Positions 1 to 21,200 of a stretch of DNA of 64,000 nt are shown here, in pieces. Below the pieces are notes generated by a model. The model saw only the letters and a list, made by a program, of their open reading frames with translations. It ran no database searches and was not told where the DNA came from. The translations under genes and the position numbers were made by a program. Numbering within the stretch: position 1 is the first letter of the stretch; each line of letters opens with the position of its first letter. The stretch comes from Cliona cf. orientalis (lineage: Eukaryota; Porifera; Demospongiae; Clionaida; Clionaidae): assembly GCA_963930775.1 (NCBI GenBank), contig OZ005700.1:2063476-2127475 (forward strand). The letters are read 5' to 3'.

Positions 1-7264
<7,264 letters not shown>

Positions 7265-7384
7265 CTATGTCATCGAGACGAAGGTATGCGTGGCGTCCAG
7301 GTGAGCAATCTAACAGCTAGACACCACTGGCCCTTCGAGGCATGTGCTCAGTGTTGATTTTCAAGACCGTGTCACGTCAGTTCA

Positions 7385-7530
7385 TTCACCAGATCTTCCT
7401 GCAACCACTCAATCTCCTGTTTAAAGAGTCAATCTCTTCTTGAAGATCTTCTCTAAAGCTTAGAACCTTCTTCAACCCAACCTGCTCCGCTTGGTATAGT
7501 AGCTCTATGGTTGCTGGTAGGATCGTAGAG
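7385..7530 (-). pseudogene. Possible decayed coiled-coil exon
   Basis: On the minus strand a stretch rich in heptad-like residues is visible (LKKVLSFREDLQEEIDSL), then a one-base shift into another helical stretch (KQEIEWLQEDLVNEL) before a stop. It sits upstream of the first recognised spectraplakin exon. It could be a decayed exon of that gene, an unrecognised alternative exon or chance; I have no family match. Confidence 0.2.
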
Positions 7531-7599
7531 GATGTCTCAAGGCAAGGCCAGGAAAGGGGCGTGGCATTAAGTTATTGTAATGTTTTCTTCTATTTACCC

Positions 7600-7830
7600 G
7601 AAAGCCCTGTTTCGACTAATTCAAATATTTCTATAAGATCGAGCTAGCTGTAGGTACGCTGCGGAGCTGTGATCCGCCGCCCATACAAAGTGATTCCGAA
7701 CTTACCTCTCTCGAACCGAGGAAGTGCACTCTATATATTGAGAAGTGAAGTATCTACACTGGGCACTCACTCCTTGTACCAGCTATTATTCTGCCGTAGC
7801 GCAAACAAAGTGAGTCGTAGTCTAAAAATA
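7600..7830. promoter_or_regulatory. Candidate bidirectional promoter / first-exon region between spectraplakin and myosin IX
   Basis: Relatively CpG-rich stretch with a TATATATT element near 7732. A consensus donor (gtaagt) faces outward on the minus strand near 7702-7707 and another (gtgagt) on the plus strand near 7809-7814, as expected for non-coding first exons of two divergent genes. Neither transcript start can be proven from sequence. Confidence 0.25.
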
Positions 7831-9399
7831 ATTGCTAGTATCGCATCAGTGAATCACTGCAATTTTTTTGGATGAGAAGTTCTTGTGTGGTGCCAGTCTA
7901 TTCGCGGTGTATCAAATGATCGCGTCATATAGAAATAGCCATTGCCCTAGAACGTGGGGTTTAATATCGTCGTAAAAATAGAAGTCGTGAATATTAAATT
8001 CATAAGCATCCACGAGTTTTTATGGTGTTCTTCTCCATCTACATGGCTGCCTGGGTGTAATGAGCAATCAGACACAAGAAGCCATTCCTCCCTTCTCTGT
8101 GTCAGTGTCCAAGCCACTGCCCTGCTAGGACCTGTTATGACTGAGTTTAATGGTGTGAGAGCCCCTATTGGTGGCACATTAGCACATACATGTACACCCT
8201 CAAAAGTTGTAGGAAACTTGATACATCTATGGATTGGAGATAATTAACGTAAGCCTCTTCTGTGCCTGACTTTCCTCTAATTATCCACGCTTACGCCTAA
8301 TATGAGTAATCCTGCCATTATACTAGAGTCGTGTACAATGCTATTATAGATTCTGTGCACATACAGCACTACCACTCCATTCACTGATAAAGGAAGAGAA
8401 GAGTTGTGACTTGCCCTTTTGTGCTGTATATAGCCTATATCCCATAAGGCCCCCTTGCCTTGGTAGTGTACTGTTTTTATTGCATACGGCTTCACAATAC
8501 TTCAACTAGTGAGTGGGTTGTGCATTTGGATATTATTATGTGTAATTTTGTTGTTGAAGTCTGGTCGTTTTACGATGGGCCTGGATGGAATTGATGGCCC
8601 TAATCATATCCTCAGGTGTGTTGTTGCGTTGTTTAGTGTATGTAGCGCATGTGTGTGTATGTATGTGCATGACTTGGTGGGATTCAGAAGCCTTGTCGGT
8701 TGGCTGTCTTAGTGAACGGAAAATAATCCAGTGGGATGCCGTCAAGTCAGTTAAAACATGAACAGACCGGAAGAGGTTGTTTTAATGTTTTTTTTTCCTC
8801 ATTATCCATGAATTTATGAGTGACCATGCTTGTTAGGTATAATATATGTAGTACTGTGGCTATGGTTATTGGATAGCATCGATAGTATTATATATCACTG
8901 AATGCTGCTACTAACTTGAATATTTCATTGCCAGGATGATTTGGTCTGGCCACCTAATAAACTATTGCTACATCTGGCAAGCTGCGTCATGTAATGTTTA
9001 GCTAGCCAGCTTAGCTAGCATACCGTGGCCCTGGCCTGGCCTGGCCTGGCCTACGTATATATCCCCTAGGAACTGGGTGATCATTAGCTATACATGTATG
9101 AAGTATTGATGTAATCCACATGCTTTTAAGTGTCTACCTGTGTTTGCCCGTGACTCAGAGCCAAACGTTAATACATGCCAATCGCTAGCAGCAGATGTCG
9201 GACCGTTAATCGCGACACATGGCATCGTCTTTCAACTTCAATGGCAACCCGCTTCTAATAAGGACATACCAATTTAGCCATAATTATATTTTTTATGCCT
9301 CATTGTATCGCTAATGGCATTCTTCCATCCTGGATGGTTAGTTATAAGTATGAGTGGAGGGTGGTCTGGTGGCGTGGGTGCCATACCTGGGCTACCGGC

Positions 9400-9595
9400 T
9401 ACAATGGAACCCCTCTATTCCGGACACCCTTGGGACAGCTTAAAGTGTCCTGATTTAAAAGGAGGTGTCCTCACTTCAGGGATAGTTTGTGCACTGATCT
9501 ATGTACGTATGTAGCTGGGACCGTGCATGCGTGGTGTCCTGATTAAGGGAGATGTCCTCATTTCAAGGGTGTCCTTATAGAGAGGTTCCACTGTA
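9400..9595. mobile_element. Tc1/mariner-like MITE, 196 bp
   Basis: The ends are near-perfect inverted repeats: left end reads TACAATGGAACCCCTCT and the right end, reversed, reads TACAGTGGAACCTCTCT, both continuing into GGACACC. The TACAGTGGAACC... end with a TA target is a recurrent pattern of non-autonomous mariner-type elements in invertebrates. No transposase is encoded. Confidence 0.7.
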
Positions 9596-9868
9596 CAGTT
9601 ATATAGCGTTTGATCTCTCTCTGTTTTTCAACACTCGCTCATCAGGTGTGCTTGTGTATCCAATCTATCGTCATAATCATTGTGGGCAGGAAAGATATAT
9701 AATTATACAATGTAATAGCTGCTGTAGTACGAGTGTGTGGGTGAGAGTATGTGCTTTATCTATCGTTTCTGTCTGTGCCGTGTTTACACACAAGTGATTG
9801 TTTCACAGCCATTTGCTCTGTACATGCACTGGAAGCTGTGTACAGCTGGCTGTGTGCTGCGCACTCAA

Positions 9869-9926
9869 TTTAGTAATACCAAGGGCTTATACGTAGGAGT
9901 CCATAAGATAAGCCCTTAGTATTACG
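9869..9926. repeat. Short inverted repeat with AAGGGCTTAT arms
   Basis: TAATACCAAGGGCTTAT is followed about 20 bp later by ATAAGCCCTTAGTATTA. The arm core matches the terminal repeat of the MITE at 20065-20291, so it may be a minimal relative of that element. Confidence 0.6.
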
Positions 9927-11282
9927 TTTTTATGTTATGAAACTGATTATACAGGTAGGTATATAGCAGAGTGAAGAGAGGAGGAGGGAGGGAATGAGAG
10001 AGAGATGAAGAGAGAGGGAGAGAGAGAGAGGGAGGGAGGGAGAGAGAGAGAGAGAGAGGGAGGGAGGGAGAATGATGTATAGTTTGTTGTGACGGTGACG
10101 AGATTCTGTCAGTGATGTTAATGCTACAGATTTGCTGCATTCCAGTGAAATGGATTTACAGCCTGTTGACGGCTGTGCTGGTTATGGGGCTCTGCTGTTG
10201 AGGGCAGATTGCCCGTGCAAATTGTCACAACAGCAGCCACATTAACTGACTACAAGCTCCCTCATCAAACATAATATGCCTGGCTACCCTCCCTACTTGT
10301 ACTACGACAAGTTATACCGAAATGGTGTCAATTGGATTTCTTATTATGTGGTTGAAGTACAGGAGAGTTAAGAACCTTTCGGTTTAAATCTGGGATACTA
10401 ATCCTGCACTTTCAATGTTATTTTTTTGCTGTTGGTATATGTACTCTGTGTTTTTATATGGGTCACTCATCTCTGTACGTTATCCTTGAGTATAAATTAC
10501 TATTGTATACTATATAGCCTTTTAAGCTTCATAGCTTATAAGCTAGCCTTTTGTGTTACTCTACCAAAGATACGCTGTGTAGTGGAGCGTATTGATAACG
10601 GACAGCTGTGGTCAGTACATGTGTAATATGTTTCATGTATGTAGTATGTGTACGTGTGTGTGTGTGTGAGAGAGATCGAGAGTTAGTGCCACATGTCCAT
10701 TTGACTCCTTGCATTACTATATATGGAAAAGTATGGTATGATGCATGTATGTACGTATGTGGTCTCATGCTATGTGCATAGTGTGTGGCCGTTGGGTTGA
10801 TTATAGAGTTAGGTTGGCCATTAATTAGGATCATAATGGGATGTCAATTGGGAATTTAAGTAATTTGTCTCACTTTTCTTTCTCCCCTCCCTCTCCCTCT
10901 CCCTCTCCGTCTGTCCCTTTGAAGCCATACCCGTTCATGTTAATATTATGGTAAACTTCCATGTTCCTGTGCTATTATAGTACACTCGAGGCATGTGTTT
11001 CACCCACAGTCAACCACCTGTCCGTTTCCGTGGTGACCTAGCCTAAGGAATGTGACCAATGTTGTTGTATTTCTAACCTCGAGTATTCCCACAGCCAGGC
11101 AGCAGCTGAGAGTCAGTCTGAGCTGTGCTGCCTGGCCTGTGATATTGACGCTCAAGCACAACATGTATGAACCCATTAACCCTTAATTTGCATAATGTTA
11201 TATTGGCCCTTTGTAGGCACGTTGTTGATGATGTACTGAATACCTGTTAAGCACGTAGATTTAGTTGTATGGAGAGGGAATA

Positions 11283-11284
<2 letters not shown>

Positions 11285-11322
<38 letters not shown>

Positions 11323-11325
11323 TAG
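11285..11325. repeat. (GA)n microsatellite
   Basis: About 40 bp of GA dinucleotides upstream of the myosin IX coding start. Confidence 0.9.
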
Positions 11326-11842
11326 CGCAGGAGAGAGGGAGGGAGGGAGGAAGGGTAAGGATATTGTGTGCACATGTAAAGGTACAGTATTAACATTGAA
11401 TTTGTATATGTGTACTGTGTTGTGTATTGCGCTAAGTGCTTTCCCCTAATTGGATGAGAGTGCACTGTCCCCATGCACGCTCATCGCCTAATAAAAATAA
11501 TTATTATGTGAGGGAAGCATCTCCACTTGAAAGTGCCTCACTATTCTCACTTGTTTGCAGGTCAGGGAGGTGACAGATTGTTTCTGGCAATCTCCAGGCT
11601 TTGCTGCAGAGACCAGCTAATTGGCAGTAATTGGTGAACTCTTCAACAGTCCATTCACTACTTGTACACACCTCCTACCAACCTTGCACCAACTGAAAAT
11701 CAAATTTTTGCTTTCTCTTGATAATCACGTGGAGTGAAGTGTGCACACCTGAAAACTGAAGACTAACATGAATTATTTTTTCTGTTCGTTTCACCATACA
11801 TAATCTCAACAGGAACTGAGTGAGTGAGTGAAGAAGAACAAG

Positions 11843-14800
11843 ATGGATGAGCAGCCTATAACCATGCGTATCTTCCCTGGAGAGCTGAGCTCGGTGTACT
11901 TCGCCTCGGTGATGGCGTTTCGCTCGACCCCGACTCTCGAGGTGATCCGCCTCTCCCTCGAGCGACTCCAGATCTACGAGGACAAGTCGCTCTACGAACT
12001 CTACGAAGGTCGAGCCGACGACCCCAAGGAGAGCTGGAGGAAGCTTGACGAGGATGAGTTCCCCATATCCATCCAGGAGCTGTGGCAGAGGAACCAGCAG
12101 CAGCCCGAGAAGAGGTTCTACCTGCAGAGGAAGGAACACGCGAGCCTCGTTCTCTCGGAGATCGTGTCGCAGTACATCTCTCCGGACGCCAATGAGGGTC
12201 GAGTAGAGGACCTGTGCAACTTGGAAGAACTCTCAGAACAGGACATGTTCTCCAATCTCCGCGCGAGATTCAACAATAAGAACATCTACACGTACGTCGG
12301 GTCCATTCTCATCTCGGTCAACCCCTACTATTACTACTCAATCTACAACCCCAAGTACACGGCCATGTACATGGGCAAGCCGTTTGGTGCCCTCCCACCT
12401 CACATCTTTGCCATCGCGGACAACGCCTATCACTCGATGCTCAACGACCGCTACAACCAGTCGATCATCATCAGTGGAGAGAGCGGGGCCGGGAAGACAG
12501 AGTCCACCAAGTTCCTTCTCCACCACATCATGAGTCTTTCGGCGAAGCTGGATGAGTCCCAATCGCTGGAGTTGATCACCCTTGGCACTGGACCCGTCCT
12601 AGAGGTGCGTGTATGTGTGTATATGCTGTATACAGTGCATATCACATTGTGTACACATTGGAATGGAGCGGTGCTTAATTCAATATTGGATGGCATAGAG
12701 ATAAAATTTAAACCTTTATGGTTGTTTTATATGCCCAAATTTAACCTCTAGATACGTCCACTTATAGCTGTGTAAATGTTCAGAACTCATATCTTCAAAA
12801 TGATAGAGAGATTGATAGTGCCTATAAGTGATTATGCAACTGAGGCATTCCAGTAGAATATCATGTGAATAGCCTTCATCATTTGTTCCCCCATGTATGC
12901 CAATACATGTAGCTTGTCATGTGCAATTGTTTAAGAATACTCAGGCACAATGGAAACACGACAACGCTCATGCATACTCACCCACACAATCTGTGTTTTC
13001 ATTATTCATTCACCTATTACAATGCTATCCAAGTCTTCAGTGATGGAGTATATATTGGTTCAACTGTTTCTTGTTCTTTCCACCATGGCAGGCGTTTGGC
13101 AATGCCAGGACCGTTGCCAACAACAACAGCAGCCGGTTTGGAAAATTCATCCTAATCAAGTTCAGAGAAAATGGAGCCTACCACAGGTAGGTATATACGT
13201 GGCCTGGCTTAGCCAAAACAGTTTCTCTGTGTGCTTACATGTGTATATACTACAATATACATTGTTTATCCTTGCTTCCCTAGTACTAGTGTAGTAGTAT
13301 GTATGTAGTAGCTCTTTGCTTAGCTGACCCTGCACTGGTAGGTACATTGTGTATATTATTATAGTGTGGCCTAAGTGTATTAGGCTTGGTCCCTTTGATC
13401 ATCAAAGGAATGTATAATTAAGGGAAATATGTTTTTGAAACTTTCTCTCAGTTGCTCCTCTCCATGTACTGAGGCCAGGAAGACCCTTTATCTTTTTTGC
13501 TTTCCACTAATTAAGTGTGTTTTTTTGTAGCTACTCTGAGTGCCCACAAGCCAAGAAGAGTTGGGTAGCTCCTTGACTCCAGTGCCCTTGTGAAAAATTA
13601 TTATTATTATTGATGATAATTGCTGATGAGTGCAGACATCACCACTGCATGCATATACATGTACATGTAGCAAGGGAGGGGGCAAATTTTATTGTATGTG
13701 GCTAAGCAGCTGACCACATCTCCTTCAAATAGCGTGCCTGTATCCTTTCGAATCCATGTTTGGCTGATTTTATTATAATGTTATTAGAGGAAACTCATTT
13801 TACCAACAGGTGTGCATGGGAAGCTTACATACACTTGTACCTCTACAACTTACAACAACAAAGTAACATGCATATCCTTCACATATAGTATATAGTATTA
13901 TTATACATCCTTTTTGAGTCATTTAAAATCTCATTTTTAATGCCCCCCCCCCCCCCAACACACACTACGTATATTGCAGTGCATCCATAGAGAAGTACCT
14001 CCTTGAGAAGAGCAGGATAGTGAGCCAGGCGCCGGAGGAGAGGAACTATCACGTCTTCTACTACCTCCTGAGCGGTGCGGATGCAGAGACCAAGGCAGAG
14101 CTGCAGCTGATGGACATTGACTGCTACAAGTACCTCACACAGGTCAGTGATGCAACACATCCGGCGCTGCAGAAGGAGCTAACTTTGATAAGCCTTATCA
14201 GTGGTGCAGCTCAGGCTAGTTCTAGTGGTGTACGTAGTTCTCAAGGCTAGTAAGTGGTTTTGCCTTTTGCTGGGATTATGTTTGCCAGAGCAGGCAATGG
14301 GATGGGTTTGGGAATGGTAGTAGAAGATAGACCTACTGAATGTATGTACGTACATGTAGTTGTCGTAAGATTATATGATCCATATACAATAATATGGTAA
14401 GGCTAGCTCCAGCGATGAGCCATAGGTATCAGAGTAGCTGACCTGTGTAGAACAGCTCGCGGTATGCGTGTAGCAGTGTTAGTACATGTATAATAGTATG
14501 TGTTGAATGTGAGCAATCTGCACTATTATGTGGGTGGACTGGTATAGAAATTCAAGCTATTCTCATAATATTATTATCTGATTTTTGTCAACTCACAGTT
14601 TTGTATTGTGAGCTTCTGCTGTATCAACAGGCCATCAATTACTATCCCATTAGCCTCCAGGGTATTGGTATGCCTGCTTGGCATTTTATTATTATGATGT
14701 AATAATGCAGGGGTCATCCCTAGCCCCAGAGAACGGGGTGGAGGAGTACCATCGTCTCAGGCAGTCCCTCTCCATGCTACAGTTCAGCGACGAACTACAG

Positions 14801-15180
14801 ATGAGGTAAAACAACTTGTCTAAATGTACATGTACGTTCCCAGATCCTATTCCCAGTTTTTCAATGTTGGATTAGGGAGCCTGGGCTCTTTTTGTTTGAC
14901 ACTGTCTTTGTATTGAGGAGAAGTTATTAATATCAGAAGTACTCCAGTGTATAGTGCATATCACTTGTGTACGTGTATACGAGATATTTGGCTGGGGTAG
15001 TGCACACATTTATGTGCCCTGTGCACTGGTAGGGCTGGGCTAATCTCATTCCCCACTCTCACCCCACACAGGATGTTTACCGTGCTCTCAGCCATCCTGC
15101 ACATTGGTAATGTCTCCTTTGTCAAGGTGAGTCTGTGAAAAAGAGTGGGTGTGTGTGAGAGAGAGAGAGAGAGAGAGGGA

Positions 15181-15224
<44 letters not shown>

Positions 15225-18200
15225 AGGAGAGAGAGAGGGAGAGAGTCAGTATCCATAGGCCCCTTGTATTATGGTATTTGTACATACGTGGATGTATATA
15301 TATTCGACATGAAGTTTTCTGTACTGAAAATACTGGATGGGGGGAATGTTCAACAATAACAGCTTTGAGGCACTGCATGCGGCCATCCATCGTAAAGAAT
15401 GTGTGTAGACTTGACCCAGGCCTTGCAGCTGTTGAATTCCTTCAGTGCTGTGGTTATTGTTCTCTGGCCACACGGTTGTTTGCTTCTCTCATTTTTTTGG
15501 TTTTTTGGGTGATATCACTGCAGAAGGATGGAGAGGAAGCTGTGGTGGTGGGCAACAGAGACACCCTCACTCTCATATCCAGCTTGCTTCAGGTGAGCAT
15601 CAAGGGCTGTGAGGGTTAACTTAATGTTAGCGTGTGTGTGTGTGTGTGTATCAGTGTACATGTACATGTACATGTGTGTGCATTACCACTATACTGCACA
15701 CACATAGTGAAGGAATGAATTAGAAAGTGATGTGTCTAGTAATCCCTTCCTTTGGTGTTTCAGGTTGAGGAGAAGACCCTTCACGGTGCCCTGACCACCC
15801 GCAAGTCCCTGGCTGGTGGCACCGACTTCTTTGTCACTCCATACCGTATTGAAGAGGTACGTACACAGCATTATGGTACAGCTGCTATAATATTGAAGTA
15901 TTTGGACAAAAGTCAGTGAAGCACACCTACACTGTTGAAAGTTATATTACTTGGTGTAGTTACAATTATTTTTGTTATGTCTCCAGGCTGTTGCTATGCG
16001 AGACACTCTGGCCAGGGCTCTCTATGGAGCATTGTTTGACTGGATCGTCGAAGAGGTGCAGTTGATAACACAGCTATACTGAAGCACTGAGTGACCACCA
16101 TGTCCTCTCTCTCTCTCTCTCTTCCTGTTCTCTTCATCTGTCTCTATGGTTAGGTCAATGTCACACTAGCTGCATGTGGAGTCCAGGCTTCTCATAAGGT
16201 AAGCTATACTGCACAGCAACTCATGACATTCAGCTCTCAACCGTTAAACCAATCTTCCCCAGGGAAATTCAATTGGTGTGCTGGACATCTTTGGCTTTGA
16301 AGTGTTCCAGAAGAACTCGTTTGAGCAGTTCTGCATTAACTATGCCAACGAACAGCTCCAGCAGTACTTCAACAAACACATCTTCAAGATAGAGCAGGTA
16401 AGTTATCCCTTGTATAGTACGTAGGGGTGCTCGAGTAGTCACTGGAGCTGATGACAACACTTGGTACTTGGTAGTTATAAATCTAATTATTCTCATGTAC
16501 CATTGTTCTCCCCCGTGTACGTGTATACTCTTTTTATTCTGCTATCCTTGTTTGTACGTAGGTCGAGTATGAGGCTGAGGGTATTGAGTGGTCCTCTGTG
16601 CCGTTTGTCGACAACCAGGAGTGCCTGGATCTCGTAGCCAAGAAGCCAACAGGTCTTCTGCAGCTGCTGGATGAAGAATGCAGGTACGTCTTCTCACTCT
16701 AATGTGATCTCAGTCAGATAATATTTACCTGTAGTTATTGCTGCATAGCTGCAGGTACATGTACACATGTAGTATAGCTGGTAATCATGGCATAGCATAG
16801 GACAATGTGCATGTACATGTACGTGTATAGTATAAAGGTTTCATGTTTCTGGCAAGAGAAGTCCATTACATAACAAATTTCAAGACTAATGAGCAGTGCG
16901 TACATTCTTCCTTCATGCCCTATAGTTTCCCCGGAGCCGATGACAACACGCTGTTCCAGAAGTTTGAGCGTCAGCAGAAGAACCACCCACACTACCGCTC
17001 CCCCCAGCTCAAGCAGCAGGACCCCCAGTTCACCATACTGCACTACGCCAGCGAAGTCACCTACTCAGTCAAGGTATGTACGGTGGGCAGTGTTAGTTAG
17101 TACTGAGGAGTATAATGTATACTCCACTGAAGCTGCTCTGTTATGAATCTCTGTAGGATAGCATTGTCATCATTGAAGGAGGTGTCCTCTATTTCTGTGA
17201 TGTAGTTTGTAGCTACCTGTACCTGTAGCTGCATAGTGTCCTGTTTCTAGAGTTCTGATAAGGACTTATGCGGGAATCATTGTGGACGCTTTAGAAATTC
17301 TAGAGAGGGGGAGACAACCTCATCGGTGGGAAATTCCTGTTCTCCCCACCCAATTCCAGCTTGTAGATGTACCCCGAATGCACTATGCATACTCTTTTGA
17401 CGACCCTTTACCTGTCTTTGTGTGCATTCAGGGTTTCCGCGAGAAGAATAGAGACTTGTTGCGGAGTGACATTGTCAATGTGCTTCAGGCTAGCCGCATG
17501 GATCTCGTCAGGGCTCTCATTGGTCTACCACCTTACACTGTCTATCGGTGGCACATGGCTTATCTCAAAGTCATGGCAGCCTTCGCTTTCAGGTAACTTT
17601 CCATGTAATTGCACACACATGCACAAACTGAAGATATTATTTTTGATTATCTATTCAGGAGAGCTGGTGAGCTGCACAGGGCAAAGTTGGAAAATCGTTT
17701 CGTACCGTTCAAATTTCGTCATGGTTCGTCTCCGATACTGTCACATCAAGAGTCCTTGTGAGTGCACACCCTACATGTACTTAGATATGTGCAATGCAGA
17801 AATCCTAAAATTTGTATTGACACCCACTACAGGGATGGTGGTAAAGAGAAGTACGTCGATCCCTCCTCCCAACCTTTGACCCCCAGCAAGCCGTCGGCCG
17901 AGGCGTTTCCACTGGAGCACGGGCGGTTGAGAATCGGCGGGGGACTGAGGACTAGTCGATCATATGACCTGATCACGGACGCTGTGAAGGAGGAGGAAAA
18001 GGCGGCCAAGGAGAAGGAGAGGGATGGAGACCAGTCTCAGCCTGCCTCCTCTCATGCCCACTCACACTCGCTGCCTTATGGAGCCAGCCCAAGGTATGTG
18101 TGTGTATAGATTGAATGTGGCAAAGTAAAGTGAAGGAGCAATTCTTCACTGAATTATTCTGACACTGCACATTTTATGCCCTGCATATGTAATATAATAT

Positions 18201-21200
18201 TATAGTAGATATTATTGAGACAAGTTAAGCAACTAGTGATAAAATACCTCCTGCATATACTATATAGAACGAGAAATTTCTCACTTTCTAATGCACACTT
18301 ATAGATCTTCCCGGAGGAACCTTTCCAGCACTCCTCAAGGTGATGCCACCTTCCCTCTGCGAACCAAGTCCCAGCCAGTGGCTGTGTCCACCCCCACCCC
18401 GACCAGCACTGGTTCTCCCATCTCCTCTCCCAGTCAAATGAAGAAGCAGCTAGCGTACGCCCGGACCAAGCCATCCCCACCCACCGTTCTGGCAAAGCCG
18501 GCCAAATCATCCACGACCACCACCAAACAGCGGGAGGGCAAGGAGGGTACTAGGTCTCATGCATCGTCAGTCACCAAACCGAGGAAGCATCGATCGAACC
18601 AGCGAAGCAAGGAGGCTCCAGCAAACCTCACTCCAAAGATATGGAGATCAGCTCCTAGGATGGTAAGTACATGTACTCTTACTTTTTGCTGTTGAGGCGT
18701 CTTAGTCCAGAATAATATTGTATACTTGAATCTGTACATGTATGTACTGGTGTTTGTGTGTACTAGGTCTCAATGCACTTCGAGCTGGCATTGGCACTGT
18801 TTTAGAGCTTATATTTATTACTTTATAGTGTGTTTTGAAGCATTATTGGCATTACACTAGTATTGTGTGTGATACACCAAGAGCCAGCATTTGGTACCTA
18901 CATGTACATGTATGTATGATATAGAAAGGTTCATAATTATTATTGCCCCGCGCACATACACAAGGGATAAAGTAATTGATTTTATCATTAGTTGTCATTG
19001 TTGTGCTACAAATCATGGCCATGCCTATCGACCACACCTGTCATGCATGCCATGTACTCTGTCATCACATGCTCGAGCTTAATTCTGATTTTATCGTGAT
19101 GCAATCTCTAGCTGTTGTGTACTACATGTGTATACACGTGGCAATGCACTGTCAGTCGTAACACCTTCCTGTAAGGATGCATGAAACCTCGCTGGAACTG
19201 AAAATTATTCCCCACCAAGAATCCTTGGTGGTAACCCTCAGCCACAGAAATTATTTTAATGAAAATTTCATTCGTGTATGCTGCATTTGTGTGTATTGTA
19301 CAATCGAGTAGCAGCTATTAGCCATGCAGTCTGAACCAGGGCATAATTTGAAGTTTGAAGCATTTTCTCAATGTTTTGGCAGTCTTTGTGAGGCAGTTCA
19401 ACCAGAATCTCTTGCTCCAATGCTTTATCAAGAAGGCCTCATCCCTCTGAGCATGATAGATGAAATGCTCACTCAAATTGAAAGGCAGCAGAAGAGCCTG
19501 AAGCTTCTGAACGTTTTACTGGTCCGCATCAAGATTGATCCTGAAGCATTTGACTGTGTTGTTGCAGTCCTCAGTCGAGAGTGGTCGTTGGAACCCCTTG
19601 TGATTATGCTAAATGAGAAGCTTAAGTATCTGCAAACTTCTCTTGTTCTGTCTCCTGTCTCCTCCATGATGCCTAAAATTCAATTGTCTGGTACAATGAA
19701 TGGTTTGCGCTACCAGAGGCACTGCCTGGTTATCAATAATTACCTGTATGATGCTAAATTTCTCCATCTACGTGCATATACAAAGCTGCTTATGAGGTCT
19801 TCCAGTGTGGATCTGAAGGTATTTGGTTTGCTAAGCAGATCTAGTTGCTATTTTTTCACTGGTAGGTTGAAGAGAGCTTTTAAACTTCTCAAAAAGGCTC
19901 TTGAATGGTCTGATTCTCCATCCTGTGTGAATGGTGTAATTTTAAGAACACGGACGTTTAGTTGCTTATCTTCACTGTTCAAAAACTTTGGCGATCACAG
20001 AAAAGCTCGGGAGTACCTAAGATACGCCCGAGAGGGTGTGGCTCTCATTGAACTTGGATATGACCAAGGGCTTATAGACTCCTAAAGGAGAAGAGGGCAT
20101 GTAACTAGGCACCTGGCATAATTCATATGTAAGCTAAAAATAGCAAAAGTCCTCACTATGCATAGTGAAAGCCAGACTGCAGCTGTTACTATAATTAGTT
20201 ACAAACCACTGTCTGATCTGAATTTTGCTAAGTACACAGGACACTATGGCAGTTACATGCCCTCTCCCCCTTTGGGGTCTATAAGCCCTTGATATGACTT
20301 TGCTGTGGTCGCCCTCCAGTGTGGATGTATGAATGCTGAACTTCAAAAAACCCAAAAAGCCGAAGCAAGCTACTCTCTAGCCATGAATGAACACTCCCAA
20401 GACAGAAGCCTTGATCCAGAGTTTAAAAGCAGGTTCATTCATCCTGAAGTCATAGTTCACCAGAAAGCATCTATTGCCCTGGCGCTAATGTACCTTGGCT
20501 GTTCTTCATTTCAATTAAATCTAAACTATGCATCAGTGAGTGAGCTTAGGATCAGAAAAGCGGCTAACCTGCTGGAAAGAATCGAAAAAGAGGTGATCCC
20601 TAGAAGAACGATGGTTGAATTCAGTATAGCAAGATCGATCTTGTGCATGCAACAAAACAGAGTTTCCGAGGCAGTACACCATGCCAGCACGGCCGTTGAG
20701 TTATCGTCACAATGTGGGCTAGCTGGCAACCTACAGAGGACCCCAGAACAGCTCCTGCAGTTTCTTTATGATTTAAAGAAGATACCTAATTTTTCACAGC
20801 ATTAAACTTCAATAATGATTATTATGATAAAGCTTATTCAGTATTTGCTTGTGAAAGTTTAGTGTACATGATATTGTATGTGAATACTAAATATTAATAT
20901 TTGGATAACTCCTTCCATCACTGGTAACTTATCACTAAGCTGAAAATAATAATATTATAATAATATATCAAACATTATCTATGATCCATCACTGTCGACG
21001 TCTTTGCTCATGCACAGAAATCATCGTGTAGCTCGAGTGACCCGAGGCTTCTCCACTCCCTTGCCAGGAAGCCCTCCCTCAGAGTTGGTCCTTCCAAGAC
21101 GGTCAGCGCTCAGTTCCACATGTCCTTGGTGTCCCTGATGGAGAGACTTGAGATGACCAACCCTTTCTTTGTACGCTGCCTAAAGTCAAACAACAGCAAG

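Larger units (their letters stand above)
7831..11812. other. Non-coding 5' region upstream of myosin IX (probably one or more 5'-UTR introns)
   Basis: No protein-coding sequence supported. Contents: four tandem copies of a GGCCT unit near 9029-9050, a MITE at 9400-9595, an inverted repeat at 9869-9926, and GA-rich tracts near 9973-10070 and 11285-11325. A good acceptor (CTCAACAG) ends at 11812, 30 bp before the myosin ATG, so the 5' UTR is probably spliced. Confidence 0.5.

Noticed and set aside
15149..15619. 156-codon plus-strand frame
   Set aside because: It runs through a (GA)n microsatellite and intron 5-6 of myosin IX; only the exon 15524-15592 within it is real.
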